Source: Desulfuromonadaceae bacterium
GTDB lineage: Bacteria; Desulfobacterota; Desulfuromonadia; Desulfuromonadales; Syntrophotaleaceae
Direction of reading: 5' to 3'
Assembly: GCA_007134025.1 (NCBI GenBank)
Contig: SLLR01000020.1
Coordinates: 17,511 to 81,510, forward strand
Length of the DNA stretch: 64,000 nucleotides
Shown: piece by piece, positions 8,073-15,734 of the stretch
How the letters are laid out: the number at the start of each line of letters is the position of its first letter
How positions within the stretch are numbered: the stretch's first letter is position 1
The notes under the pieces: generated by a model
The model's input: only the letters and a program-made list of their open reading frames with translations
The model's database searches: none
Told to the model about the DNA's origin: nothing
Position numbers and translations under genes: made by a program

Positions 8073-8276
8073 ACGGGCCGCTGGCATGAAATTCTGTCCC
8101 CGGCGATCGACCGACAACGCCGCCCTGCGGGCCCCGGTAGGTGGGCGCAGGATCACGGTCGAATGATTCAGTCCGGATAATGTGAGCCAGAGGGCAACCA
8201 GTTTTTCGGCGCTGCCACTGCTGAAGGCCCCGCAGGGGTTTTTCAGCCTGTTTGCCGCCGCAAGGAGAACAATGTC
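8073..8276 (+). promoter_or_regulatory. Long structured 5' leader of the MoaD-like gene
   Basis: About 200 untranslated bases separate the promoter from the start codon. Near the end, CTGAAGGCCCC (8221-8231) pairs with GGGGTT..TTCAG (8235-8246) around a GCA loop. This gives an 11-bp stem with one bulge and a short U tract, like an attenuator or riboswitch expression platform. A GTGAGCC...GGGCAACC segment lies upstream of it. Because the gene encodes a molybdopterin-synthase-like small subunit, a Moco/Tuco-type riboswitch is possible, but I cannot confirm the family by eye. Confidence 0.4.
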
Positions 8277-8585
8277 ATGAGCAACGCACCCAACACCAAG
8301 ATCCGCATGTTCGGTTCACTGCACACCTTTCGCCGCAATCGGGGGCTTGAGTCCTTCGAAATGATGTATATTCCGCCCGAGGGTTGTAACGGCTATGACC
8401 TGGCCCGTGAGCTGGGTCTACCGATGAACAAGATTGAAGGGGTTTTTGTCAACAATACCGCCTATCCGCTGGATGCGCACATCAAGCCCGGCGACAAGGT
8501 CGCGATTATTTCCTCCGGAGTACCGGGCCCCCATCGCTACTCCCTTGGCATTCATTCGGCGGGAAAGCACCTGCGCGAGGAATAG
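8277..8585 (+). CDS. MoaD/ThiS-like beta-grasp sulfur carrier protein, orphan
   Basis: A 102-residue protein with a ubiquitin-like beta-grasp core of the MoaD/ThiS type: IRMFGSLHTFRR, GCNGYDLARELGLP, VFVNNTAYPLDAHIKPGDKVAIIS. Ordinary MoaD ends in a Gly-Gly that becomes a thiocarboxylate. Here the core is followed by SGVPGPHRYSLG and a further tail, so either maturation trims it or the protein works differently. Family knowledge links variant MoaD proteins of this kind to tungsten aldehyde oxidoreductase clusters. No such oxidoreductase is next to it. AAGGAG precedes the ATG. A ThiF-like partner lies at 54942. Confidence 0.8.
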   Translation: MSNAPNTKIRMFGSLHTFRRNRGLESFEMMYIPPEGCNGYDLARELGLPMNKIEGVFVNNTAYPLDAHIKPGDKVAIISSGVPGPHRYSLGIHSAGKHLREE

Positions 8586-8720
8586 ACCAGGGCAAGGGCT
8601 GGTCGCGGCTGCGACTGCAGCCTCGGTCTCACTCCTCAATTCGCCAATCTCCACCTGTAAAAACAGTTCTCCCTCCTTATGAGGCCGTGGACATTCTGCC
8701 GTCGGCTGCGGTTTTCCGTT

Positions 8721-9551
8721 TCAGGATTTATGACGTCGCAGAAAAGCCACCCCGAACCAGCATAAAACGGCCAGCGCCATGAGCGGCAGGGCGGGAACAA
8801 AGTGACCGCTGGTCTGGGCCAGCAGGATGGCCGCAAACAGCGCGCCCACGGAAACGGGCAGGTAGCGGCCGGCACGACCGGAAGCGCCGAGCAGATTGTC
8901 GTTGATGGCGTAGCGGCGGGCGACCACGGCGAAAAATGCCGCCATGATCCAGTCCGAGACGCCGAACACCGGAGCCATGCCCGCAGGGCCGGGGAATGCC
9001 AGTTTGACCAGCAGCATGTCGACGAGGGGAACGGGGCCTTCTGGAGCCAGGTAGTAGGTTTGGATTTCCTCGCTGAAACCGGCAGTGGGGCCGCCAAACC
9101 AACTGGCAAAATCGGCCATGCCCATGACCAGACAGACCGGTATGATCTCCCACAGGCGCTGCAGATAGCGTCCCAGAGTGGCACCGACCAGGGTGGCGCC
9201 CCCCAGCAGAAAGGCCGACTGAACAATGGTCAGCACCGGTTGCCAGACAGGAACGGGAAAGGGACGGTGCAGCAGCCAGATGCCCAGCAACAAGGCCAGA
9301 GCCCAGAACAGATAGAAGAAGCGGGAGCGTTTTGCCGGCTGCAGTCGCAGCGCCGGAAGTAGCAACTGGGCGGCGCCAAACAGCTGCAGGGCAACAAAGC
9401 CGCCCGCCCACCAGCGGCCGGTCTCCTCAAAAAGCCGCCCGGCGCTCCACAGGACCAGCACCGCAGCACTCCATAGCAGGAAGCCGGCAAAAAGCTTGGC
9501 ACATTGCCGCTGGTTCCAGGTGCCGACAGAACTGATCAGGGAAGCTGCCAT
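8721..9551 (-). CDS. Polytopic membrane protein with presenilin-like D / D / PALP motifs
   Basis: A 276-residue inner-membrane protein with about eight or nine hydrophobic helices and no recognised name. Two intramembrane aspartates stand out: Asp147 in VMGMADFASW and Asp200 in FGVSDWIMAAFF. A PALP sequence follows at residues 253-256, inside the last helix. That order and spacing resemble the YD, GxGD and PAL motifs of presenilin/signal-peptide-peptidase aspartyl proteases, with GVSD in place of GxGD. The resemblance is suggestive only; it could equally be a transporter or scaffold. The start has only a weak AAGGG. It is transcribed towards the MoaD-like gene. Confidence 0.7.
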   Translation of the reverse strand: MAASLISSVGTWNQRQCAKLFAGFLLWSAAVLVLWSAGRLFEETGRWWAGGFVALQLFGAAQLLLPALRLQPAKRSRFFYLFWALALLLGIWLLHRPFPVPVWQPVLTIVQSAFLLGGATLVGATLGRYLQRLWEIIPVCLVMGMADFASWFGGPTAGFSEEIQTYYLAPEGPVPLVDMLLVKLAFPGPAGMAPVFGVSDWIMAAFFAVVARRYAINDNLLGASGRAGRYLPVSVGALFAAILLAQTSGHFVPALPLMALAVLCWFGVAFLRRHKS

Positions 9552-9577
9552 GCGCTGAAGGGCCCTTGCTGGCGGGG

Positions 9578-9961
9578 TCAGTCCGAGTCCCCGGCGAGTC
9601 CTGCCAGAGCAGCGAAAGGGGAGTGGCTCAGGGAAGGACGAACTGGCGCCGTGGAGGGGTTATCCGTGTCGCGGTCCTGCTGAACTGCCCGGCTGTGTTC
9701 GTGGTCGTGGCAGTAGACGCAGAGCAGCTCCCAGTTGCTGCCGTCCGGAGGATTGTTGTCGTGGTTGTGGTCGATGTGATGGACCGTCAACTCGCGTAAT
9801 TTCTTGCCTTCAAATTCCCGGGCACAGCGGCCGCACACCGACGGAAACAGTTTCATGGCCTGTTCGCGGTATCCGGCCTGACGAACCTGCTGTTCTCGCC
9901 GCATCGCAGTGACGATGTCGTTGACTTGCGGCGCTCTTTTCCTCCTGCCGGCGTTGTTCAT
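9578..9961 (-). CDS. yajD: YajD-like HNH nuclease family protein
   Basis: A 127-residue HNH protein very close to E. coli YajD. Two zinc cysteine pairs (VCGRC and LLCVYCHDHEH) bracket the LRELTVHHIDHNHDNNP segment that carries the catalytic His-His and Asn of the HNH fold, followed by DGSNWELLC. The biological DNA substrate of YajD is not established. GAGGGGTCAAG precedes the ATG. It ends 27 bases before the start of the membrane protein on the same strand, so the two may share a transcript. Confidence 0.9.
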   Translation of the reverse strand: MNNAGRRKRAPQVNDIVTAMRREQQVRQAGYREQAMKLFPSVCGRCAREFEGKKLRELTVHHIDHNHDNNPPDGSNWELLCVYCHDHEHSRAVQQDRDTDNPSTAPVRPSLSHSPFAALAGLAGDSD

Positions 9962-10132
9962 CTTGACCCCTCGGGTAAGTTCTTGACAGAATGCGGTCCT
10001 GGGAGCTTGCCGAAAAACGGCCCGCCCCGAATCCCGGTCACGTTGACCATGAGCCGAGCCTACTCTTTTCAGGCGGAGAGATCAATCCCTCTGTGGGTAG
10101 AGGCACGTCCACGGAGGAAAGGTACAGAAGAC

Positions 10133-10993
10133 ATGCCCGAAAGAAGAAAATTTGCTTACAGGCTTTTCTGGAACTGCGGTCTGATCACGGTGGGCTCCCT
10201 GATACAGGCCATCGCTCTCAAAGCTATCGGCACTCCGCACAATTTTATTCCGGGCGGACTGTTCGGGGTCGGCTCGCTGATCTATTACAACACCCAATTT
10301 CTCAATCCCGGGCTGCTTTACCTGTTGCTGAACATTCCCATGTTCATCCTCGGATATCTCTTTATCACCCGCCGTTTCCTCGGCTACAGCGCCCTGGCCA
10401 TGGTGCTCATTACAGTCTTTTACCAGCTGATACCGTTTCGCTTCGATATGGATAATCAACTTTATGCGGCGCTGGCGTTCGGGGTGGTGCTCGGCGCCGG
10501 GGTCGGGGTGGTGCTGCGCTCCCTGGGCTCCAACGGCGGTCTTGATGTTGCGGCAGTGATTCTCAACCAGCGTTTCAACATCGGGGTCGGTAAAGTCTAT
10601 TTTGTATTTAACGCGCTTTTGTTTTCGGTCGGTTTTGCCAGTCTCGATAACGACCTGGTCATCGCCTCAATGATCGCCATGTTTGTCTGCTCGACGGCGG
10701 TAGATTATGTGCTTTCCATGTTCAACCAGCGCAAACTGGCCTTCATCGTCTCGGAAAAACCGGATCAGATCGCCGCCGAAGTCATGCACCGGCTGAAGAT
10801 CGGCACCACCCTGCTACCGGCAGTGGGTGCCTACCGCCGTCGGGAAAAAACCGTGCTGATGGTGGTGATCAACAATATCCAACTGAAGCGGCTGGAGGAG
10901 ATCGTCTTTTCCATCGACGAACATGCCCTGTTTATTGTCGAGAACACTTTCAGCGTTCTGGGATCGACCTTTTCGCGCCGGAAAATCTACTGA
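10133..10993 (+). CDS. YitT-family membrane protein
   Basis: A 286-residue protein with five or six N-terminal transmembrane helices (about residues 10-190; FWNCGLITVGSLIQAIALKAIGTPHNFIPGG... and GVVLGAGVGVVLRSLGSNGGLD) and a soluble C-terminal DUF2179 domain. This is the standard layout of YitT/YebE-type proteins of unknown transport role. ATG at 10133 is chosen: GGAGGAAAGG lies about 15 bases upstream, and the first membrane helix begins soon after. A longer open frame to 9926 would overlap yajD and adds no family sequence. Confidence 0.88.
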   Translation: MPERRKFAYRLFWNCGLITVGSLIQAIALKAIGTPHNFIPGGLFGVGSLIYYNTQFLNPGLLYLLLNIPMFILGYLFITRRFLGYSALAMVLITVFYQLIPFRFDMDNQLYAALAFGVVLGAGVGVVLRSLGSNGGLDVAAVILNQRFNIGVGKVYFVFNALLFSVGFASLDNDLVIASMIAMFVCSTAVDYVLSMFNQRKLAFIVSEKPDQIAAEVMHRLKIGTTLLPAVGAYRRREKTVLMVVINNIQLKRLEEIVFSIDEHALFIVENTFSVLGSTFSRRKIY

Positions 10994-11001
10994 ACGGCGG
11001 T

Positions 11002-11184
11002 TCAAGCCAGTTTTGCCGCGATAAAGGCGGTGGTCCAGGCGGCCTGCAAATTCAAACCGCCGGTGAGGCCGCCAATGTCAAGGACTTCACCGGCAAAGTA
11101 GAGATTTGAACAGATGCGGCTTCGAAGGGTTTTAGTGTCGACGTCATCCTGGAAGACACCGCCGCCGATGAAGGCGACATCCAT
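11002..11184 (-). pseudogene. C-terminal remnant of a BaiN/HI0933-family flavoprotein
   Basis: Only 60 codons, reading VAFIGGGVFQDDVD..TLRS, NLYFAGEVLDIGGLTGG and NLQAAWTTAFIAAKL. This is the FAD-binding C-terminus of the roughly 400-residue HI0933/YhiN/BaiN NAD(P)/FAD oxidoreductases. The other 85 percent of the gene is missing: the DUF3014 gene stops two bases before this ATG. The segment is intact and in frame, suggesting a fairly recent deletion or recombination that fused the locus to the copA-DUF3014 operon. Whether the small product is made is unknown. Confidence 0.8.
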
Positions 11185-11186
11185 GG

Positions 11187-12005
11187 TCAGTTACGGGTAT
11201 CCATGGGCTTGGAAGAGACGGTCAGCTGCTGCCGCAGTTCGTTGAGTACCTCCTTGATCCGGTCGGCATTGTGCGAACCCATGCGTATCAGCAGCTTTTG
11301 CCCGGCGGAGAGAGCTTCCAGCTGGGGATCGGCATAGCGGTAGCGCGCAATGTGCTCTTCGAGAAGGATGGGCTCCTCGATTCGGGGGGTGGCCAGCAGG
11401 TGATCCAGTACGGCGATCATGCGGTCGTGAAAGTGGCCTTCAGGGTAGCCCATCTCCCGGTAAACCTGTTCCATCAGGGGATAAATGCGCAGATAACTCT
11501 GCGCCAGCTGCCGGCTTGAAACGCTTTCAGCCAGTTCGACGTAGGGTGTATAACGGGCGAAGTTGGCCGAAGCGATCACCTCACCGTCGTCGCTTGCGGC
11601 GACCCGAAAACTTCCCCGCGGAGGGGCTACCGGCAGGTGCTGAAGGGGCAGATCCCGTCGCGGCAGGGCATCGATGATGATCATCATGCGGGGCATAAAA
11701 TGGGGGGCTGAGAGCAGCTCCCGGGCGGCCGTCTCGCCGAACAGTTGCTTCAGCAACGCCTGGATGAAGGCATCGCTCTGTCCCGGTTCGGGAAGCGCCG
11801 GTATGCTTTCCTCGCCCGTCTCTGCGGGCATCGCGGCGGGCTCCGGCAGAGGGTGGCGGACGGGCGTTTCAGGCTCGACAAGCGCCGCCACCGATGCCTC
11901 TTCGACGGCGGGCGGTTCGGTTTTTCTGTTGAGCCGGAACCAGACCAAAGCCAGGCTCAGTACAAGCACCAGAACAACGAACACAACGATACGCAGCGGT
12001 TTCAC
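11187..12005 (-). CDS. DUF3014 domain protein, membrane anchored
   Basis: A 272-residue protein with one N-terminal transmembrane helix (about residues 5-23), a Pro/Glu-rich linker to about residue 75, and a DUF3014 domain. The domain shows [52 protein letters not shown] and [18 protein letters not shown]. Its function is unknown and it probably faces the periplasm. The start is GTG, overlapping the copA stop in a GTGA junction with GGAGG upstream, so translation is coupled to copA. This suggests, without proving, a role linked to copper export or envelope status. Confidence 0.88.
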   Translation of the reverse strand: MKPLRIVVFVVLVLVLSLALVWFRLNRKTEPPAVEEASVAALVEPETPVRHPLPEPAAMPAETGEESIPALPEPGQSDAFIQALLKQLFGETAARELLSAPHFMPRMMIIIDALPRRDLPLQHLPVAPPRGSFRVAASDDGEVIASANFARYTPYVELAESVSSRQLAQSYLRIYPLMEQVYREMGYPEGHFHDRMIAVLDHLLATPRIEEPILLEEHIARYRYADPQLEALSAGQKLLIRMGSHNADRIKEVLNELRQQLTVSSKPMDTRN

Positions 12006-14536
12006 GACGGATTCCTCCCTGAGTTGGGGGTTTTGGGCGTATGGGCATCGGTCGCAACGGATCCCTGTTGCGGGTTTAAGGGGGGCGAGAAGTTCTTCAG
12101 GCGCAGGGCGTTGCCGACCACGCTGATGCTCGAAAAAGCCATCGCGCCTCCGGCGAAGATCGGCGACAGCAGCAGGCCGAAGGCCGGATACAGGACGCCG
12201 GCCGCAACGGGCAGCAACAGGGCATTGTAGGCAAAGGCCCAGAACAGATTCTGTTGAATGTTGCGCAGGGTGGCACGGGAAATCGCCACCCCGTTGGCCA
12301 CCCCGCTGAGGTCGCCGGACATGAGCACTACGTCGGCGCTTTCAATGGCCACATCGGTGCCGGTGCCGATGGCCAGGCCCACGTCGGCGGCGGCGAGCGC
12401 CGGGGCGTCGTTGATGCCGTCCCCGACAAAAGCAACTTTTTTTCCGCCCCTGCGCAAACCTTGCAGGGCTTCCACCTTGCCTTCGGGCAGCACTTCGGCG
12501 ACCACGGTATCGATCTCCAGAAGGCGAGCGATGGCTCGGGCTGTGCGTTGGTTGTCGCCGGTTATCATGGCGATCTCCAGTCCGAGCCGGTGCAGGGCTC
12601 GCAGGGCCTGGGGAGTGGTTTCCTTGATCGGGTCGGAGACCGCGATGATGGCCGCCAGACGGCCGTCAATGGCGGCGTAGAGTGGCGTTTTGCCCTCATC
12701 GGCGAGACGCCCCGCCTCTTCGGCAAAGCCGGCCAGATCAATCCCTTCACGGACCAGCAGACGATCGGCTCCCACCAGTACCCGAACCCCGCCGATGGTT
12801 GCCCGAATGCCCCAGCCGGGGAGCGCCTCAAAGGACTCGGTTGCGGCAAGGGGCAGGCCGCGTTTTCTGGCCGCCAGCACGATCGCTTCGGCGACCGGGT
12901 GTTCCGAGGGGTTTTCAGCGGTGGCCACCAGACTCAACACCTGTGCCTGGTCAAAGCCTTCCAGAACCGCAATATCCGTCAGCTCCGGCCGTCCCTTGGT
13001 CAGGGTGCCGGTCTTGTCCAGGGCCACGACCTGTGCGTCCCGCAGCCTCTGGAGCGCTTCTCCCTTACGGAACAACACCCCCATTTCGGCGGCCCGGCCG
13101 GTGCCGACCATGATGGAAGTCGGTGTGGCCAGGCCCATGGCGCAGGGGCAGGCGATGATGAGCACCGCCACCGCATTGACCAGGGCATAGGTGAGTGCCG
13201 GTTCGGGACCGAAGCTCAGCCAGACAAGGAAGGTCAGCACCGCAATCCCCAGTACCGCAGGGACGAAGCGGGCGGTGACCCGGTCGACGAAGGCCTGGAT
13301 CGGCAGCTTGGCGCCCTGAGCGTTCCTGACCATCTGAATAATATGCGCCAGAACCGTGTCGGCGCCGACCCTGGTGGCGCGAAAGGTCAAGGAGCCGTTT
13401 TTATTAATGGTGCTGCCTACTACCTGCGCACCCGTTTTTTTGGCCACCGGCATGGGCTCACCGGTAATCATCGACTCGTCCACAAAGGAAGATCCCTCGA
13501 CCACCTGACCATCGACGGCAATCCTTTCGCCGGGACGCACCTGCACAAGATCGTCGACCGCCACCTGCTCCAGGGGAATCTCGACGATTTCACCGTCACG
13601 ATAAACCCGGGCGGTTTTGGCCTGCAGTTCCATCAACCGCCGGATGGCTTCGCCGGTACGGCCTCTGGCTCGTACCTCCAGGTAGCGTCCGAGGAGAATC
13701 AGGGTCACGATGACCGCAGCGGCTTCGAAATAGACGTTGGCCGTTCCCTCCGGCAGCAACCCTGGAGCGAAAGTCGCCACCAGCGAGTAACTCCAGGCGG
13801 CACCGGTACCCAGAGCGACCAGCGAGTTCATATCGGGATAGCCTGCGGCCAGAGCCGGCAGGCCAAGGCGGAAAAAGCGCCATCCCGGGCCGAACAGGAC
13901 CGCGCTGGTCAGCAGGAACTGAACAACCCAGCTGGTCTGGCGGCCGAGGGTTGCATGAAGCAGATGATGGAACCCCGGCACCATGTGGGTTCCCATCTCC
14001 AGCACAAAGACCGGAGCGGTCAGAAGGATGGCCAGAAGGGAAAGCCGTCTCAGATGTTGTATTTCACGATCCCGGCGAAGTTCGGTTCCTTCCGCAGCAT
14101 CTTCCGGCTCGGCAGTTTGGGCCCGGTAACCGACCGCCGCTGCCGCCGCTATCAGCGTGGATACGGTGGTCGTGTCGGCGGCAATCCGGACGTTGGCCTG
14201 TTCCGTTGCCAGATTGACGGCGACATCAATAACTCCGGGAATCGCCAGAAGCGCCTGTTCGATGCGTCGGACGCAGGAAGCACAGCTCATGCCCTCCAGG
14301 GACAGGGCGATGTCTTTTGACAGGACGCCATAGCCCACCCTGGTGACCGCCTGACAGGCTGCGCGGACCGTATCCGCCGCAGACGAAGCCTCCACCATCG
14401 CCAGGTTGACCTGTGCACTGGCCAGATTGACGCTGGCCCATACAACACCGGGAACGCTGCGTACCGCCCCTTCGACGCGCCCTGCGCAACTGGCGCAGGA
14501 AAGCCCTTCAAGGGGAAGCAGCAGGCAGAAAGCCAT
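12002..14536 (-). CDS. copA: Copper-exporting P1B-type ATPase
   Basis: An 844-residue Cu(I) efflux pump. Two N-terminal heavy-metal-associated domains each carry CASC (near residues 14-17 and 85-88). Eight transmembrane helices follow, with CPC in the sixth ([13 protein letters not shown]), TGEP in the actuator domain, DKTGTLT as the phosphorylation site, HPVAEAIV as the P1B His-Pro motif, and [10 protein letters not shown] near the hinge. The ATP-dependent pump moves cytoplasmic Cu+ outwards. AGGAGT precedes the ATG. It is the first gene of an operon with the DUF3014 gene. No CueR or CopY gene is adjacent. Confidence 0.95.
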   Translation of the reverse strand: MAFCLLLPLEGLSCASCAGRVEGAVRSVPGVVWASVNLASAQVNLAMVEASSAADTVRAACQAVTRVGYGVLSKDIALSLEGMSCASCVRRIEQALLAIPGVIDVAVNLATEQANVRIAADTTTVSTLIAAAAAVGYRAQTAEPEDAAEGTELRRDREIQHLRRLSLLAILLTAPVFVLEMGTHMVPGFHHLLHATLGRQTSWVVQFLLTSAVLFGPGWRFFRLGLPALAAGYPDMNSLVALGTGAAWSYSLVATFAPGLLPEGTANVYFEAAAVIVTLILLGRYLEVRARGRTGEAIRRLMELQAKTARVYRDGEIVEIPLEQVAVDDLVQVRPGERIAVDGQVVEGSSFVDESMITGEPMPVAKKTGAQVVGSTINKNGSLTFRATRVGADTVLAHIIQMVRNAQGAKLPIQAFVDRVTARFVPAVLGIAVLTFLVWLSFGPEPALTYALVNAVAVLIIACPCAMGLATPTSIMVGTGRAAEMGVLFRKGEALQRLRDAQVVALDKTGTLTKGRPELTDIAVLEGFDQAQVLSLVATAENPSEHPVAEAIVLAARKRGLPLAATESFEALPGWGIRATIGGVRVLVGADRLLVREGIDLAGFAEEAGRLADEGKTPLYAAIDGRLAAIIAVSDPIKETTPQALRALHRLGLEIAMITGDNQRTARAIARLLEIDTVVAEVLPEGKVEALQGLRRGGKKVAFVGDGINDAPALAAADVGLAIGTGTDVAIESADVVLMSGDLSGVANGVAISRATLRNIQQNLFWAFAYNALLLPVAAGVLYPAFGLLLSPIFAGGAMAFSSISVVGNALRLKNFSPPLNPQQGSVATDAHTPKTPNSGRNPS

Positions 14537-14658
14537 GGCATACTCCTGTAAGAAATTATGTCGACAGGCCGCGAGTCAGTTTCGCATTGAACCCCGCAAG
14601 ACGTCAACGGTTCGATCGAGCTGTCCGCCGAAAGGAAGATGCCCGCTTTCGAATCCTA

Positions 14659-14685
14659 TTGACAAGCGCCCGTTTTGTGTAGAAT
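14659..14685 (+). promoter_or_regulatory. Sigma-70 promoter for the Trm112-like methyltransferase
   Basis: TTGACA at 14659-14664 and TAGAAT at 14680-14685 with a short 15-base spacer, in the divergent region between copA and the methyltransferase and about 60 bases before its ATG. The short spacer lowers confidence. Confidence 0.45.
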
Positions 14686-14746
14686 TGGGAAACACGGCGG
14701 ACCAGGTCCGGTGCCGGCCGATAGCCATTTGACAGGGGAGTTGACG

Positions 14747-15676
14747 ATGAAAGACTGGTTGCTTGAATTGCTGGTTTGCCCCGCCTGCCTGCCCGAGGAA
14801 AAGGCGCTGCAGGCTCATGTTGTCGAGCGGCGGCAGGACGACATCCTCGAAGGGCTGCTCAGCTGTTGCCGATGCCGTGCCGAGTATTCCGTTCGCCAGG
14901 GCATCGCTTATCTCAACCCGCCCGGCGGCCAGGCCGCTTCCGCATCCCGCTACGAGACGCCTGCGCTGCTGTCTTCCTATCTCTGGAGCCACTACGGCGA
15001 TCTGCTTCCCGATCCCGAGGCCTCATCGGCCTATTCCTACTGGGCCGGTCTGTTTAACGGCAGCGGCGGAACCGCCCTCGACCTGGGAGCCGCCGTGGGC
15101 CGCATGAGTTTCGAACTGGGGCGCTGCTGTGAGCGGGTGGTGGGCGTGGATAATTCGGTGACCTTTATTCAGGCGGCCCGCAATCTGCTGCAGAAGGGGC
15201 GCCTGGATTTCTCCCTGCCCGTGGAAGGCTCTCTGGTTCAGCCGGTCAGCATGACCTTGCCCTGGTCGACGGACGGGGTCGAATTCATTGTTGGCGATGC
15301 CCTCGCTTTGCCTTTTCGAAACGCTGCTTTTGCCACCTTGGCCTCTCTCAATCTGATCGACAAGGTGCCGCAGCCCATGACTCATCTGCGGGAGATGAAT
15401 CGCGTGGCACAGCCAAGCGGGGCGCAGCTGCTTTTCTCCGACCCATTTTCCTGGTCGACGGAGGTGGCGGCCGAAGCGGAGTGGCTCGGCGGCAAGCTCG
15501 AAGAGCCCTTTGCCGGCCGCGGGGTGGACAATGTCGGTGCCTTGTTGCGGGGCGCCGACCGGCACCTGTGGCCTGCCTGGCAGATCGACGCACAGGGGCA
15601 CGTATGGTGGAAGATTCGCACCCATGCCAATCACTTTGAACTGATTCGCAGCTGCTATATCAAGGCCAGTCGCTGA
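14747..15676 (+). CDS. SAM-dependent methyltransferase with N-terminal Trm112-like zinc ribbon
   Basis: A 309-residue protein. Residues 1-55 resemble a Trm112 zinc ribbon (LLVCPACLP then LLSCCRCRAEYSVRQGIAYL), and the rest is a class I methyltransferase with motif I ALDLGAAVGRMSFEL and motif II VVGVDNS. The substrate is not evident. ATG at 14747 is used, with CAGGGGAG upstream; an upstream extension would place the zinc ribbon after unrelated residues. The molybdopterin oxidoreductase follows after 58 bases on the same strand, so the two may be functionally linked, but no known pathway demands it. Confidence 0.85.
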   Translation: MKDWLLELLVCPACLPEEKALQAHVVERRQDDILEGLLSCCRCRAEYSVRQGIAYLNPPGGQAASASRYETPALLSSYLWSHYGDLLPDPEASSAYSYWAGLFNGSGGTALDLGAAVGRMSFELGRCCERVVGVDNSVTFIQAARNLLQKGRLDFSLPVEGSLVQPVSMTLPWSTDGVEFIVGDALALPFRNAAFATLASLNLIDKVPQPMTHLREMNRVAQPSGAQLLFSDPFSWSTEVAAEAEWLGGKLEEPFAGRGVDNVGALLRGADRHLWPAWQIDAQGHVWWKIRTHANHFELIRSCYIKASR

Positions 15677-15734
15677 AGACGCCCGGAAAAACGGCGCTCG
15701 TGGCGCCTGAATGGGATACTCAAGAGGAGACATA

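Noticed and set aside
12254..14320. Long open frame of 688 codons antisense to copA
   Set aside because: It is the mirror of a strongly coding gene with GC-rich third positions; it has no ribosome site and no recognisable domain.
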